From the NCBI RefSeq assembly GCF_004328075.1, contig NZ_SJFN01000015.1, positions 1 to 64,000 of the forward strand: a DNA stretch of 64,000 nucleotides, in the 5' to 3' direction. Numbering within the stretch: position 1 is the first letter of the stretch; each line of letters begins with the position of its first letter. The position numbers and the translations under genes are program-made. Of this stretch, positions 7,158-16,599 are shown piece by piece. This DNA comes from Siculibacillus lacustris (lineage in GTDB: Bacteria > Pseudomonadota > Alphaproteobacteria > Rhizobiales > Ancalomicrobiaceae). Under the pieces are notes generated by a model. That model searched no databases, was not told the DNA's origin, and worked only from the letters and a program-made list of their open reading frames with translations.

Positions 7158-8555
7158 ATGAGTTTCCTGGTCTGCATCCTATCGCTCGCTCTGCTGATGT
7201 TCGTCGCCTATCGCGGCTTCAGCGTCATTCTGTTCGCACCTCTGTGCGCTCTCGGCGCGGTGTTCATCACCGAGCCGACCTTGGTCATGCCGGTCTACAG
7301 CGGCCTGTTCATGAGCAAGATGGTCGTCTTCGTCGAAAACTACTTCCCGCTGTTCCTGCTCGGGGCGGTGTTCGGCAAAGTGATCGAAATGTCGGGCTTC
7401 GCCCAGTCGATCGTCGCCGCGGTGGTGAAGATCATCGGCGCCCAGCGGGCGATCCTGGCGATCATCCTCGTCGGTGCGATCCTGACCTACGGCGGCGTGT
7501 CGCTGTTCGTGGTGGTGTTCGCGGTCTATCCGTTCGCCGCCGAACTGTTCAAGCGCTGCGACATCCCGAAGAACATCATTCCGGCGGTGGTCATCGTCGG
7601 TGGTGCGACCTTCACCATGGACGCGCTGCCCGGCACGCCGGCGATCCAGAACGTCATCCCGACCACCTTCTTCAAGACCACCATCTATGCCGCGCCGATC
7701 CTCGGCATCATCGGCGCGATCTTCATCTTCGCCTCGAGCTACGCCTATCTCGAATGGGTCCGGCGGCGCGCCGTGGCCAAGGGGCTCGGCTATTCCGGCG
7801 CCTGCCAGCTGCGCGAAGAGCCCGCGACGCTCGCCAACGACAGCCTGGTCAATCCGTGGGTGGCGGTCAGCCCGCTGGTTCTGGTCGGCGTGCTCAACTA
7901 CGTCTTCACCAAGATGCTGCCGGTCTGGTATCCGGCGGAAATCAACGTGACGATGAACGCCATCACCAAGCCGTTCGTGGTCAAGCTGAGCAGCATGCTC
8001 GGCCTGTGGTCGGTCGAAATCTCGCTGACCATCGCGATCATCCTGGTCTGCATCATCTCCTTCAAGACCATCAAGGAGAAGTTCGCCGGCGGCAGCTACG
8101 CCGCGGTGCAGGGGGCGCTGCTCGCCACCATGAACACCGCGACCGAGTACGGTTACGGCGCGGTGATCGCCGCGCTGCCGGGCTTCATCGTGATCCGCGA
8201 CGCGCTGACCTCGATCCCCAACCCGCTGCTCAACGAAGCGATCACCATCAACGTGCTGGCCGGCATCGTCGGTTCGGCTTCGGGCGGCATGGGCATCGCG
8301 CTCGCCGCCATGGCCGACAGCTTCGTCGCCGCCGCCAACGCCGCCCACATCCCGCTCGAAGTGCTGCACCGCGTCGCCTCGATGGCCAGCGGCGGCATGG
8401 ATTCGCTCCCGCACAACGGCGCCGTGATCACCATCATGATGGCCTGCGGCCTCACCCATCGGGAAGCCTATCCGCACATCTTCGCGGTCGTCTGCTGCAA
8501 GACGGTCGCCGCCTTCGCGATCATCGCCGTCTACTACATGACCGGTCTGGTCTGA
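7158..8555 (+). CDS. GntP-family permease (hydroxy-acid/proton symporter)
   Basis: 465 residues and about 12 hydrophobic segments, with no soluble domain. It starts MSFLVCILSLALLMFVAYRG. I prefer ATG 7158 to 7155 because GGAGGG ends only 1-2 nt before 7155. Conserved features of the gluconate permease family are visible: the GGVSLFVVVFAVYP loop, a TMDALPGTP block and GSASGGMGIALAAMADSF. The family imports gluconate and other hydroxy-carboxylates with protons. Lying between a 3-hydroxyacid dehydrogenase and a beta-keto-acid cleavage enzyme, it most likely imports their substrate; the compound itself cannot be read from sequence. Confidence 0.88.
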   Translation: MSFLVCILSLALLMFVAYRGFSVILFAPLCALGAVFITEPTLVMPVYSGLFMSKMVVFVENYFPLFLLGAVFGKVIEMSGFAQSIVAAVVKIIGAQRAILAIILVGAILTYGGVSLFVVVFAVYPFAAELFKRCDIPKNIIPAVVIVGGATFTMDALPGTPAIQNVIPTTFFKTTIYAAPILGIIGAIFIFASSYAYLEWVRRRAVAKGLGYSGACQLREEPATLANDSLVNPWVAVSPLVLVGVLNYVFTKMLPVWYPAEINVTMNAITKPFVVKLSSMLGLWSVEISLTIAIILVCIISFKTIKEKFAGGSYAAVQGALLATMNTATEYGYGAVIAALPGFIVIRDALTSIPNPLLNEAITINVLAGIVGSASGGMGIALAAMADSFVAAANAAHIPLEVLHRVASMASGGMDSLPHNGAVITIMMACGLTHREAYPHIFAVVCCKTVAAFAIIAVYYMTGLV

Positions 8556-8598
8556 GACGAGCGAATACTCCTCCAAAACTCTAGTTGGACATGAAGCC

Positions 8599-9537
8599 AT
8601 GAGCAAACTCGTCATCACTGCCGCGATCACCGGGGGCGTCCACGTTCCCAGTCTGTCGCCCCACTTCCCCTACCTGCCCGACATGGTGATCGAGCAGGCC
8701 GTGGGGGCCGCCGAGGCCGGCGCCGCCGTCCTCCACATCCATGCCCGCAATCCGGTCGACGGCCGTCCGTCGAGCGACATCGGGGTGTTCCGCGACATCG
8801 CCGCGGCGATCCAGTCCCGGTGCGACGCGGCGCTGTGCATCACCACCGGCGGCGGCCTCGGCATGACCCCCGAGGAGCGCGTCAGGCCGATCGGCATCCT
8901 GCGGCCGGAACTCGCCTCGCTCAACGCCGGCTCGATGAACTTCGCGATCCATCGCCTCGCCGACAAGATCACCGCGCCGAAGTTCGATTGGGAACTGCCC
9001 TATCTGCGCTCCACCGAAGACCTGATCTTCCCGAACACCTTCCGCAGCATGGGGGCCTTCACCGAGGCGATGCAGGCGGTCGGCACCAAGCCGGAGCTCG
9101 AGATCTACGACGTCGGCATGATCAACAACGTCAAGTATCTGATCGATACCGGCGTGCTCAAGGCGCCGGTCTATCTGCAGTTCGTGATGGGCATCCTCGG
9201 CGGCATCCCGGCGGCGCCCGAGAATCTGCTGTTCATGGTCGAGACGGCGCGCAAGCAGATCGGTCCCGAGAACTTCGTGTGGTCGTGTTGTGCGGCCGGC
9301 AAGGCGCAGATGGCGACCGTGCTGCTCGCCATGACCATGGGCGGCAACGTCCGGGTCGGGCTCGAAGACAACCTCTACATGGGTCCCGGCCGGCTCGCCA
9401 AGAGCAGCGCCGAGCAGGTCGAAAAGGTGGTCCGCATCGCCCACGAGCTCAGCTACGAGATCGCCACACCGGACGAGGCGCGGGCGATCCTCGGCCTGAA
9501 GGGAAACACGAAGGTCGGTTGGGCCGAAGCGGCCTGA
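8599..9537 (+). CDS. Beta-keto-acid cleavage enzyme (BKACE, DUF849 family)
   Basis: 312 residues; zinc-dependent TIM-barrel enzymes of this family condense a beta-keto acid with acetyl-CoA and cleave it to acetoacetate plus a new acyl-CoA. Metal ligands are visible as His46 and His48 in LHIHAR, with Glu256 in GGNVRVGLEDN as the likely third ligand. The N-terminal LVITAAITGG strand and the SLNAGSMNF segment are typical. It starts 43 bp after the permease gene. The keto acid would come from the SDR enzyme two genes upstream. Known members act on 3-keto-5-aminohexanoate, dehydrocarnitine and others, and the substrate here is undetermined. A long-loop terminator follows. Confidence 0.9.
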   Translation: MSKLVITAAITGGVHVPSLSPHFPYLPDMVIEQAVGAAEAGAAVLHIHARNPVDGRPSSDIGVFRDIAAAIQSRCDAALCITTGGGLGMTPEERVRPIGILRPELASLNAGSMNFAIHRLADKITAPKFDWELPYLRSTEDLIFPNTFRSMGAFTEAMQAVGTKPELEIYDVGMINNVKYLIDTGVLKAPVYLQFVMGILGGIPAAPENLLFMVETARKQIGPENFVWSCCAAGKAQMATVLLAMTMGGNVRVGLEDNLYMGPGRLAKSSAEQVEKVVRIAHELSYEIATPDEARAILGLKGNTKVGWAEAA

Positions 9538-9545
9538 CGCCGGCC

Positions 9546-9602
9546 GGCGACACGTTCGGGCCGTGCCCCTTCCCTTCGGTTCGGACGTGTCGCCGTCTTT
9601 TT
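9546..9602 (+). terminator. Terminator after the BKACE gene
   Basis: GGCGACACGT (9546-9555) pairs with ACGTGTCGCC (9585-9594), followed by GTC and five T. The 29-nt loop is long but the stem is perfect. The GntR gene downstream is therefore probably transcribed separately. Confidence 0.6.
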
Positions 9603-10231
9603 CGGTCGGCGACCGCGAAGAAGAGCCCGTTCGCGCCCCCGCGAGCGGGCCTCGGCGGATGTGCCGTTCGTCGTCGGGCCCTGGGGGAGCTGGTCGGCGG
9701 ATCTCGATCCGGTGCTCCGCCTGGTGATCGCCGGCCGCACCGTCGCGAGCGCGCCGTGGCTCGCCGATCCCTCGATCGCATTCGGGATGTCGATGGGCCT
9801 CGCCGGGGTGACGTCGATGACGCCCCGCACGGGCGATCGTCCGCGGCGGTGATCCTCGGTCGTGATCTGCGGGCGCCGAGGCCCTCGCGAGGGCCGAGCC
9901 CGAACGCCGCGTGCCGATGGCTGCGGCCGACGCCGTCCCGCCGCGTGCCGATCAGGCGCTTTCGACGCGCTGCGGAGCTCGCGACCTCCGGCCTCCGCAT
10001 CGCCCGCCGGCGTCGTCCCGCGCGGGGCCGTTGGCATCAGCCCACCGGCGGCCGAACCCGAGGCCCGGCGCGCCTCCCACGCGCCCACCGTCGGACAGCT
10101 CCGCCGACGCGGCACCTCTGCACTGCCGGCCGGGGCGGCTTCGGTTCTTGAACACACGACTTCAAAGACATACATGGGGAGGGCATCACCTCGACGCGAG
10201 GACGTGAATTCGCTCGCATTCCCGCTTTTTC
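9603..10231. other. Gene-free stretch
   Basis: About 630 bp without a supportable gene: no open frame here has a ribosome-binding site or recognisable family features. It must hold the promoter of the GntR gene, but I could not pick out convincing -35/-10 elements or a copy of the GATCACA heptamer. Confidence 0.45.
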
Positions 10232-11032
10232 GTGAAGGCGCCGCCGACCGTGGCAGATCGACCGCGAGCCGCCGGCCCCCCGGACCCTCAGCCCATGTAC
10301 GATTCCCTCCCTTCGGTCGACGTCTCCAGCCTCCAGGAGAGGGTCTATCAGAGCTTGCGCCAAGCCCTGCTGAGCGGACATTTCAAGCCCGGCGACATTC
10401 TGTCGATCCGCAAGCTCGCCGAATCGCTCGGCACCAGTGCGATGCCGGTGCGCGAAGCGTTGAAGCGCCTGATGGCCGAGAAGGTCCTCGTCCAGTCGCC
10501 CAACCGCCAGATCCGAGTGACGCCGTTCGACCCGCGGCTGCACGAGGAATTCGTGCGGATCCGCATGCGGCTCGAGGGCTATGCCGCCGAACGGGCGGCG
10601 CTGATGCGCGACCCCGTGGTGATCCCCCGCCTCGAGGTGCTGAACGTCGAGATGATCGAGGCCGCCCTGGCCTCTCAGAGCGACGCGGCGCTGGAAGCCA
10701 ATCAGAAGTTCCACTTCGAGATCTACCGGGCCACCGGCTATCCGCAGCTGGTCGACATCCTGGAGAACCTGTGGTTGCGGACCGGTCCGTTCCTGGCGAC
10801 GATCGGCGAGCGGCCGGCCAATCTCCCGAAGTTCTTCGAAAACGGTTTCCAGTGTCACAAGCGGGCGATCGCCGCGATCCTGGCGCGCGACGGCAAGGCG
10901 GCGCGGCACGCCATCGCCCTCGACATCCGCGCCGGGACGCTGTTCCTGCGCAAGAACTACGATCCGCTCAGGCCGTCGCGCTCACCGGTCGGCAGTCCCT
11001 TCGAGTCGTTCGAGGGATCCCGATCGCTCTGA
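10232..11032 (+). CDS. GntR-family regulator, FCD (FadR-like) subgroup
   Basis: 266 residues from GTG 10232. An alternative ATG at 10295 (MYDSLPSVDVSSLQERVYQS) gives 245 residues and may be the true start, since no clear ribosome-binding site precedes either. The winged helix-turn-helix covers about residues 33-95 (LAESLGTSAMPVREALKRL). An all-helical FCD effector domain follows, with the metal/ligand-type acidic and His residues (NQKFHFEIYRATG). It probably senses an intermediate of the upstream pathway and binds the GATCACA array at 6186. Its 3' end overlaps the opposing LysR gene by 51 bp. Confidence 0.85.
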   Translation: MKAPPTVADRPRAAGPPDPQPMYDSLPSVDVSSLQERVYQSLRQALLSGHFKPGDILSIRKLAESLGTSAMPVREALKRLMAEKVLVQSPNRQIRVTPFDPRLHEEFVRIRMRLEGYAAERAALMRDPVVIPRLEVLNVEMIEAALASQSDAALEANQKFHFEIYRATGYPQLVDILENLWLRTGPFLATIGERPANLPKFFENGFQCHKRAIAAILARDGKAARHAIALDIRAGTLFLRKNYDPLRPSRSPVGSPFESFEGSRSL

Positions 11033-11944
11033 GCCGCGGATCGCGGCCGGCGGCGACCGGAAGGACTCGAAGATCAGCCCGCGCAGCCAGCGATGGCCGA
11101 AATCGGCGTCCATGCGCGGATGCCAGATCTGCGAGACGACGATCTCGGGGGTGGCCACCGGCAGTTCGAACAGGGCGATGCGCCCGCCGAGATCGGCCGG
11201 GCTGAACGAGCGCGGCACCATGCCGATCAGATCGGACTCCGCTGCCACCGCCACCACAGCCGGAAAACTCGGCACCACGACACGAACCACCCGCGAAAGC
11301 CCGAGTGCGGCGAGCGCCGGGTCGACGCCGCCGACGAACTGCCGGCGCCGCGAGGCGACCACGTGCCCCCAGGCCACGAAGTGCTCGGCGGTGAGGGGAT
11401 CGGCCGTCAACAACGGATGCCCCGCCCGCACGATCCCGACGAACCGGTCGCGAAACAGCGTCTGGGCGCGCAACTCCGCGCCGTCGCCGGCGACGACCCC
11501 GATGTCGAGGTCGATCGTCCCGTCGCGCAGCGACTGGATCTCCTTGTCCGGCTTGGCGACGAAGCGCAGCCGCACGCCGGGTGCGGCGGCCATCACCGCG
11601 GCCGCGAGGCGCGCCGCATGCAGTTGCACGAAGGCCTCGTTGGTGCGGAGGGTGAAGTCGCGCTTCAAGGTGCGGATGTCGAGTTGCGGCGGTGGCGAGA
11701 GGACGGCGCGGACGGCGATGGTCAGCGATCGCACCTCCTCGGCGATCGCCTCGGCCCGGGGCGTCGCCACCAGGGCGCGTCCGGCCGGAACCAGCAGGGG
11801 ATCGCCGGTCGCCGCGCGCAGCCGTGCCAGGGTGCGGCTCATCGCCGAAGTGCTCAGCCCGAGTTTGCGCGCCGCCGCCGACACGGAGCGGTCGCGCAGC
11901 AGCGCGTCGAGGGCGACCAGCAGGTTGAGGTCGAGATCGGGCAT
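10982..11944 (-). CDS. LysR-family transcriptional regulator
   Basis: 320 residues. The N-terminal winged helix DLDLNLLVALDALL...SVSAAARKLGLSTSAMSRTL (about 3-62) is a classic LysR reader head, and the rest is a periplasmic-binding-protein-like effector domain of about 200 residues with RTNEAFVQLHA and LDIGVVAGDG. It is divergent from the MFS transporter at 12062 with a 117-bp shared intergenic region, so it probably controls that transporter and its own gene. Its C-terminal tail, about 17 codons, overlaps the GntR gene tail-to-tail. Inducer unknown. Confidence 0.88.
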   Translation of the reverse strand: MPDLDLNLLVALDALLRDRSVSAAARKLGLSTSAMSRTLARLRAATGDPLLVPAGRALVATPRAEAIAEEVRSLTIAVRAVLSPPPQLDIRTLKRDFTLRTNEAFVQLHAARLAAAVMAAAPGVRLRFVAKPDKEIQSLRDGTIDLDIGVVAGDGAELRAQTLFRDRFVGIVRAGHPLLTADPLTAEHFVAWGHVVASRRRQFVGGVDPALAALGLSRVVRVVVPSFPAVVAVAAESDLIGMVPRSFSPADLGGRIALFELPVATPEIVVSQIWHPRMDADFGHRWLRGLIFESFRSPPAAIRGSERSGSLERLEGTADR

Positions 11945-12061
11945 GCGTTCTCCCTAACGAGGAGAGGCGTTCGGTGCAATGGTGATTTGATTTCGTTGCG
12001 TCTGGCGCGGGGTTCGGGGCCCGGCTATCGATGAACCACGCCAACTCGCGAGGTCTCCCCG

Positions 12062-13435
12062 ATGTCCGTCCCGTCCGCCCCGATCCCGTCCGACGACGGT
12101 CTGCCGACCCCGCGACGATACCTGGCGATCGGCGTGCTGCTGATGTCGCTGGTGCTCGTCGTGCTCGACGGGGCGATCGCCAACATCGCACTCCCCACCA
12201 TCGCCGCCTCTTACGGGGCCGCGGCCGGCGACACCGTATGGGTGGTGTCGAGCTATCAGCTCGCGGTGCTCGTGGCGCTGCTGCCCTGCGGGGCGCTCGG
12301 CGAGATGTTCGGCCCGCGGCGGGTGTTTCTGACCGGGGTCGCGGTGTTCACCCTGGGTTCGGCGGCCTGTGCCTTCGCCGGCAGCCTGCCGGTTCTGGTG
12401 GCGGCGCGGTTCGCGCAAGGGCTCGGCGGCGGCGCGATCATGGGGCTGGTGGCGATGAATCTGCGCTCCGCCGTGCCGCAACGGCTGCTCGGCACCATCA
12501 TCGGCTTCAACGCCATGGCGATCGCGATCTCGTCGGCCGCCGGCCCGGGTCTCGCCGGGGCGATCCTGGCGGTGGCGTCCTGGCCCTGGCTGTTCGCGGT
12601 CAACATCCCGATCGGCATCGCGATCCTCGCCGGTGGCCGCCTGCTCGCGCGGATGCCGGGCGTGAAACGGCCCTTCAGTCTCGTGGTGCTGGTCGCCAAT
12701 ACGCTGATGTTCGTCCTGTTCTTTTCGGGTGCCGAGCGGATGGCGAGCGATCCGGGGATCGGCGCGGTGCTGATCGGCGCCTCGGGCCTGTGCCTCGTCA
12801 CGCTGCTCCGCCTCGAACGCCGCAGCGCCACGCCCTTGATCCCGACCGATCTCCTCGCCGAACCGGCCTTCCGGGTGGCGGTGATCGCCTCGATCGCCTG
12901 TTTCACCGGCCAGATGCTGAGCTATGTCGCGCTGCCCTTCTATCTGCAGCACAACCTCGACATGACCCCGGTGCGGGCCGGGCTCTACATGATGCCGTGG
13001 CCGGCGGCGGTGATCGTCGTGGCGCCGATCGCCGGACGGTTGGCCGATCGGGTCAAGACGGCGTGGCTGTGCGCCGCCGGCGGCGGCCTCTTGGCCCTCG
13101 GTCTGGCGATCGTCGCCCTGTGCCCACGCGATCCGAGCGGCGTGACCTTCGTGATCGGCGCGGTGATCGCCGGCAGCGGTTTCGGCCTGTTCCAGACCCC
13201 CAACAATCGCCTGCTGCTGCTCTCCGCGCCCAAGGCGCGCAGCGGTGCGGCGGGGGCGATGCAGGGCACGGCGCGTCTGCTCGGCCAGACCTTCGGGGCG
13301 ATCTCGATGTCGATCCTGTTCGCGATCGTACCGGCGGCCGCGGCGCCCGAGATCGCGCTGCTGCTGGCCGGTGCCTGCGCGGTGGTCGCCAGCCTCGTCA
13401 GCCTCCGCCGGGCGCGCTGGGAAGTGGTGGGGTAG
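12062..13435 (+). CDS. MFS transporter, DHA2 (EmrB/QacA-like) family
   Basis: 457 residues with about 13-14 hydrophobic segments. Motif D1 of drug:proton antiporters appears as LDGAIANIALPTIA in helix 1. The loop 2-3 motif GEMFGPRRVF and the motif C-like SSAAGPGLAGAI in helix 5 point to an antiporter. The hydrophilic start MSVPSAPIPSDDGLPTPRR is cytoplasmic. The ribosome-binding site is weak. Likely role: proton-coupled export of a toxic or inhibitory small molecule, controlled by the divergent LysR protein. The exported compound cannot be deduced. Confidence 0.85.
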   Translation: MSVPSAPIPSDDGLPTPRRYLAIGVLLMSLVLVVLDGAIANIALPTIAASYGAAAGDTVWVVSSYQLAVLVALLPCGALGEMFGPRRVFLTGVAVFTLGSAACAFAGSLPVLVAARFAQGLGGGAIMGLVAMNLRSAVPQRLLGTIIGFNAMAIAISSAAGPGLAGAILAVASWPWLFAVNIPIGIAILAGGRLLARMPGVKRPFSLVVLVANTLMFVLFFSGAERMASDPGIGAVLIGASGLCLVTLLRLERRSATPLIPTDLLAEPAFRVAVIASIACFTGQMLSYVALPFYLQHNLDMTPVRAGLYMMPWPAAVIVVAPIAGRLADRVKTAWLCAAGGGLLALGLAIVALCPRDPSGVTFVIGAVIAGSGFGLFQTPNNRLLLLSAPKARSGAAGAMQGTARLLGQTFGAISMSILFAIVPAAAAPEIALLLAGACAVVASLVSLRRARWEVVG

Positions 13436-13762
13436 CGCCCTGACGGGGCCTTCGCCGGCCGCGGTCGGCAGGGGCGGTTTCTCCCGGCCCCGTTCCGACG
13501 GCGAGGATCGAGGCCGCGAGGAGCGGAACGGCGGCGCTGCGAAGCGGCGCGATGGTGGAAATCCATGCTCGAGAATTCATCAGGCGATCGTCCGTGAGGC
13601 ACGGCGGCGCATTTGTCGCGCCGTCGCATGCGAGCCTTCGTCCGCGAATTCGCCCGATCGCCAGGGATCCGCCGCGGCGGCGGCGATTGGCGCGGCAGTT
13701 GCACAGACGGCGAAGGTCTCGACGATCCCTCGGATCCGGGGAGGGGACCGGCGGGATGTCGG
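13436..13762. other. Intergenic region before the amidase/ABC operon
   Basis: 327 bp without a gene. It should hold the promoter for the following six-gene operon; I see no obvious sigma-54 element or operator in it. Confidence 0.4.
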
Positions 13763-14989
13763 ATGATCGATCGGTACGGAGCCTTCGTGGATCCAGAGTT
13801 CCGCCTCGCCGGGTCCGGCGAGGGCGCGCTGGTGGGATCGACCTTCGCCGTCAAGGATCTCTATGACATCGCCGGCCGCGTCACCGGCGCGGGCAACCCC
13901 GATTGGCGGCGCACGCACGCCCCCGCTTCCCTGACCGCGACGGCGGTCGAGACCCTGCGCACGGCCGGCGCGACGCTCACCGGCATCACCCACACCGACG
14001 AACTGGCCTTCAGCCTCAACGGCTGCAACCATCACTATGGAACGCCGATCAATCCGGCGGCGCCCGAGCGCATCCCCGGCGGCTCGTCGAGCGGTTCGGC
14101 GGTGGCGGTCGCCGGCGGGTTGGTCGATTTCGCGCTCGGCACCGATACCGGCGGCTCGGTGCGCGTGCCGGCGAGCCATTGCGGCATCTGGGGCATCCGC
14201 ACCACGCATGGGCGGATCGACAAGGGCGGGCTGGTGCCGCTCGCCCCGAGCTTCGACACCATCGGCTGGTTCGCCCGTTCGCCGGCGCTGCTGGCGGCGG
14301 TCGGCGAGGTGCTGCTCTCCGCCGATAGCGAGGTGACCCCTGCCGCCAGCGGCTTCTTCGTCGCCGAGGACTGCCTCGCCGAGGCCGATCCGGCGGTGCG
14401 GGCCGCCTTCGAGGCCTGCGTCGCGACGCTCGCCGCGACCGTCGGGCCGATCGAGCGGGCGCCGCTGCTGCCGCTGTCGGTCGACGCGGCGTTCGATGCC
14501 AACCGGGTGCTGATGGTCGCCGAAGCGGCGCACACCCATCGCGCTTGGATCGAGGCGACCCGGCCGACCTTCGGTCCCGGGGTGGCGGAGCGTTTCGCCG
14601 CGGCGCTGGCTCGGTCCGACGACGACGTGCCGGCGGCGACCGAGCGGCGCGCCGCGATCGCCGCGCATCTGCGAAGGCTGCTCGCGGGCGGCCGGGTCGC
14701 TCTTCTGCCGACCGTTCCGGCGCCGCCGCCGCGCCGCGATGCCGCGGTCGCCGACCTCGAAGCCTATCGTTTCCGCGCCCAACGGCTGACCGCGCCCGCC
14801 GGACTGGCCGGGGCGCCGCAGATCAGCGTGCCGGCGCTGGCCGTCGACGGTGTGCCGATCGCCCTCGGTCTCCTCGCCGCGCCGGGCGCGGACCGCCTGC
14901 TGCTGGCGACCGCCGCGCGCGTCGCCGCCGCCCTTTCGCTCACCCCCTTCACCGACACCCACCCTCGACTGGACAGGAGCCCCCGATGA
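13763..14989 (+). CDS. Amidase-signature family hydrolase
   Basis: 408 residues from ATG 13763 (MIDRYGAFVDPEFRLAG). An open frame extends upstream, but those 50 codons are Arg/Gly-rich and unlike the family. The catalytic triad is clear: Lys31 (FAVKDL), cis-Ser108 in IPGGSSSGSA and nucleophile Ser132 in DTGGSVRVPAS, with the canonical 24-residue gap between the serines. It hydrolyses an amide bond of an unknown small substrate. The stop overlaps the ATG of the solute-binding protein gene by ATGA, so it is translationally coupled to an importer and probably acts on the imported compound. It is shorter than GatA or AtzE and has no AtzF C-terminal domain. Confidence 0.87.
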   Translation: MIDRYGAFVDPEFRLAGSGEGALVGSTFAVKDLYDIAGRVTGAGNPDWRRTHAPASLTATAVETLRTAGATLTGITHTDELAFSLNGCNHHYGTPINPAAPERIPGGSSSGSAVAVAGGLVDFALGTDTGGSVRVPASHCGIWGIRTTHGRIDKGGLVPLAPSFDTIGWFARSPALLAAVGEVLLSADSEVTPAASGFFVAEDCLAEADPAVRAAFEACVATLAATVGPIERAPLLPLSVDAAFDANRVLMVAEAAHTHRAWIEATRPTFGPGVAERFAAALARSDDDVPAATERRAAIAAHLRRLLAGGRVALLPTVPAPPPRRDAAVADLEAYRFRAQRLTAPAGLAGAPQISVPALAVDGVPIALGLLAAPGADRLLLATAARVAAALSLTPFTDTHPRLDRSPR

Positions 14990-16584
14990 AGCTCGGAATT
15001 CCCACGAAGCTGGTTCTCGCCGCCGCACTGATGTCGGCCGCCACCGCCGTCCAGGCGCAGGGCATCCTGCGCATCGGCATGACGGCCACCGACATTCCGC
15101 TGACCCACGGGTCGCCCGACAACGGCTTCGAAGGCTTCCGTTTCTCCGGCTACACGATGTACGACGCGCTGGTGAACTGGGACCTGTCGTCGGCGGACAA
15201 GCCGTCGGTGATCAAGCCCGGCCTGGCGCTCGGCTGGACCGCCGACCCGGCCGATCCGACCAAGTGGACCTTCAAGCTGCGCGGCGACGCCAAGTTCCAT
15301 GACGGCTCGGCGTTCAATGCCGATGCGGTGGTGTGGAACTTCGACAAGCTCCTGAACAAGGACGCGCCGCAGTTCGATGCCCGTCAGGCCTCGCTGGTTG
15401 GCTTCCGCATCGCCTCGGTCGCCTCCTACAAGGCGGTCGATGCCGAGACCGTCGAGATCAAGACCAAGGCGCCGGATTCGTTCCTGCCCTATCAGCTGTC
15501 GTTCATTCTGTTGGCCAGCCCCGCGCAGTTCGAGAAGGTCGGCCGCGACTGGTCGAAGTTCGCGGCGCAGCCCTCGGGTACCGGGCCGTTCAAGCTCGAC
15601 AAGCTGGTGCCGCACGAGCGGGCGGTTCTGATCCCCAACAAGGACTATTGGGACAAGACCCGGGTCGCCAAGCTCGATCGGCTGGAACTGATCCCGATGC
15701 CGGAAGCCAACACCCGCACCGCGGCGCTGCTGTCCGGTCAGGTCGACTTCATCGAAGCGCCGCCGCCGGACACCATTCCGCGGCTGAAGTCTTCGGGCAT
15801 GACGATCACCGCCAACCCCTATCCGCACATCTGGTCGTACCATCTGAGCCGGCTGCCCGACAGCCCGTGGAACGACATCCGGGTGCGCAAGGCGGCCAAT
15901 CTGGCGGTCGATCGCGAGGGCATCAAGGAGTTGCTCGGCGGCTACGCCGTGCCGGCGTCCGGCCATCTGCTGCCGAGCAGCCCGTGGACCGGCAAGTCAA
16001 GCTTCGTGGTCAAATACGACCTCGAAGCGGCCAAGAAGCTGATGGCGGAAGCCGGCTACGGCCCGACCAAGCGGATCAAGACCAAGATCCTGATCTCGGC
16101 CTCCGGCTCCGGCCAGATGCAGCCCCTGCCGATGAACGAGTTCATTCAGGAGAACCTGAAGGAGATCGGCATCGACATCGAGTTCGACGTGGTCGACTTC
16201 ACCACCCTGACCAACCGCTGGCGGGCCGGGGCCAAGGCCGACCAGAACGTCGGGATCACCGGCCTGAACTATTCCTACGCGATCGTCGATCCGTTCAACG
16301 CGCTGGTCCGCTACGTCAAGAGCGACCTGCACGCCCCCAACGGCGTCAACTGGGGCTTCTACTCGTCGCCGGAGATGGATGCGCTGGTCGCCAAGGCCCA
16401 GAACACCTTCGATCCCGCCGGGCAGAACGAGATCCTCGGCCAGATCCACGCCAAGATGGTCGACGAAGCGCTGTTCCTGTGGGTGGTCCACGACGTGGCG
16501 CCGCGCGCCATGACCGCCAAGGTCAAGGGCTTCGTCCAGCCGCAGAACTGGTTCCTCGACCTGACCACCGTCAGCGTCCAGTAA
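14986..16584 (+). CDS. ABC transporter solute-binding protein, family 5 (peptide/nickel type)
   Basis: 532 residues. A signal peptide (MKLGIPTKLVLAAALMSA...AVQAQ) is probably cleaved after residue 25. The mature part carries the SBP_bac_5 fold: AESW-equivalent GLALGWTADPADPTKWTFKL, DGSAFNADAVVWNF, PSGTGPFKL and VRKAANLAVDREGI. These periplasmic proteins deliver oligopeptides, opines, nickel chelates or glycosides to DppBC-type channels. The coupled amidase upstream suggests an amide-containing ligand. The gene overlaps the amidase stop by 4 bp and is separated from the permease by a strong hairpin, as in the other importers of this window. Confidence 0.9.
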   Translation: MKLGIPTKLVLAAALMSAATAVQAQGILRIGMTATDIPLTHGSPDNGFEGFRFSGYTMYDALVNWDLSSADKPSVIKPGLALGWTADPADPTKWTFKLRGDAKFHDGSAFNADAVVWNFDKLLNKDAPQFDARQASLVGFRIASVASYKAVDAETVEIKTKAPDSFLPYQLSFILLASPAQFEKVGRDWSKFAAQPSGTGPFKLDKLVPHERAVLIPNKDYWDKTRVAKLDRLELIPMPEANTRTAALLSGQVDFIEAPPPDTIPRLKSSGMTITANPYPHIWSYHLSRLPDSPWNDIRVRKAANLAVDREGIKELLGGYAVPASGHLLPSSPWTGKSSFVVKYDLEAAKKLMAEAGYGPTKRIKTKILISASGSGQMQPLPMNEFIQENLKEIGIDIEFDVVDFTTLTNRWRAGAKADQNVGITGLNYSYAIVDPFNALVRYVKSDLHAPNGVNWGFYSSPEMDALVAKAQNTFDPAGQNEILGQIHAKMVDEALFLWVVHDVAPRAMTAKVKGFVQPQNWFLDLTTVSVQ

Positions 16585-16599
16585 CCGCGACCGGATCTC

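Noticed and set aside
13613-13762. Longer N-terminus for the amidase (50 extra codons)
   Set aside because: The extension is Arg/Gly-rich without similarity to the family, whereas MIDRYGAFVDPEF at 13763 is a typical amidase start.
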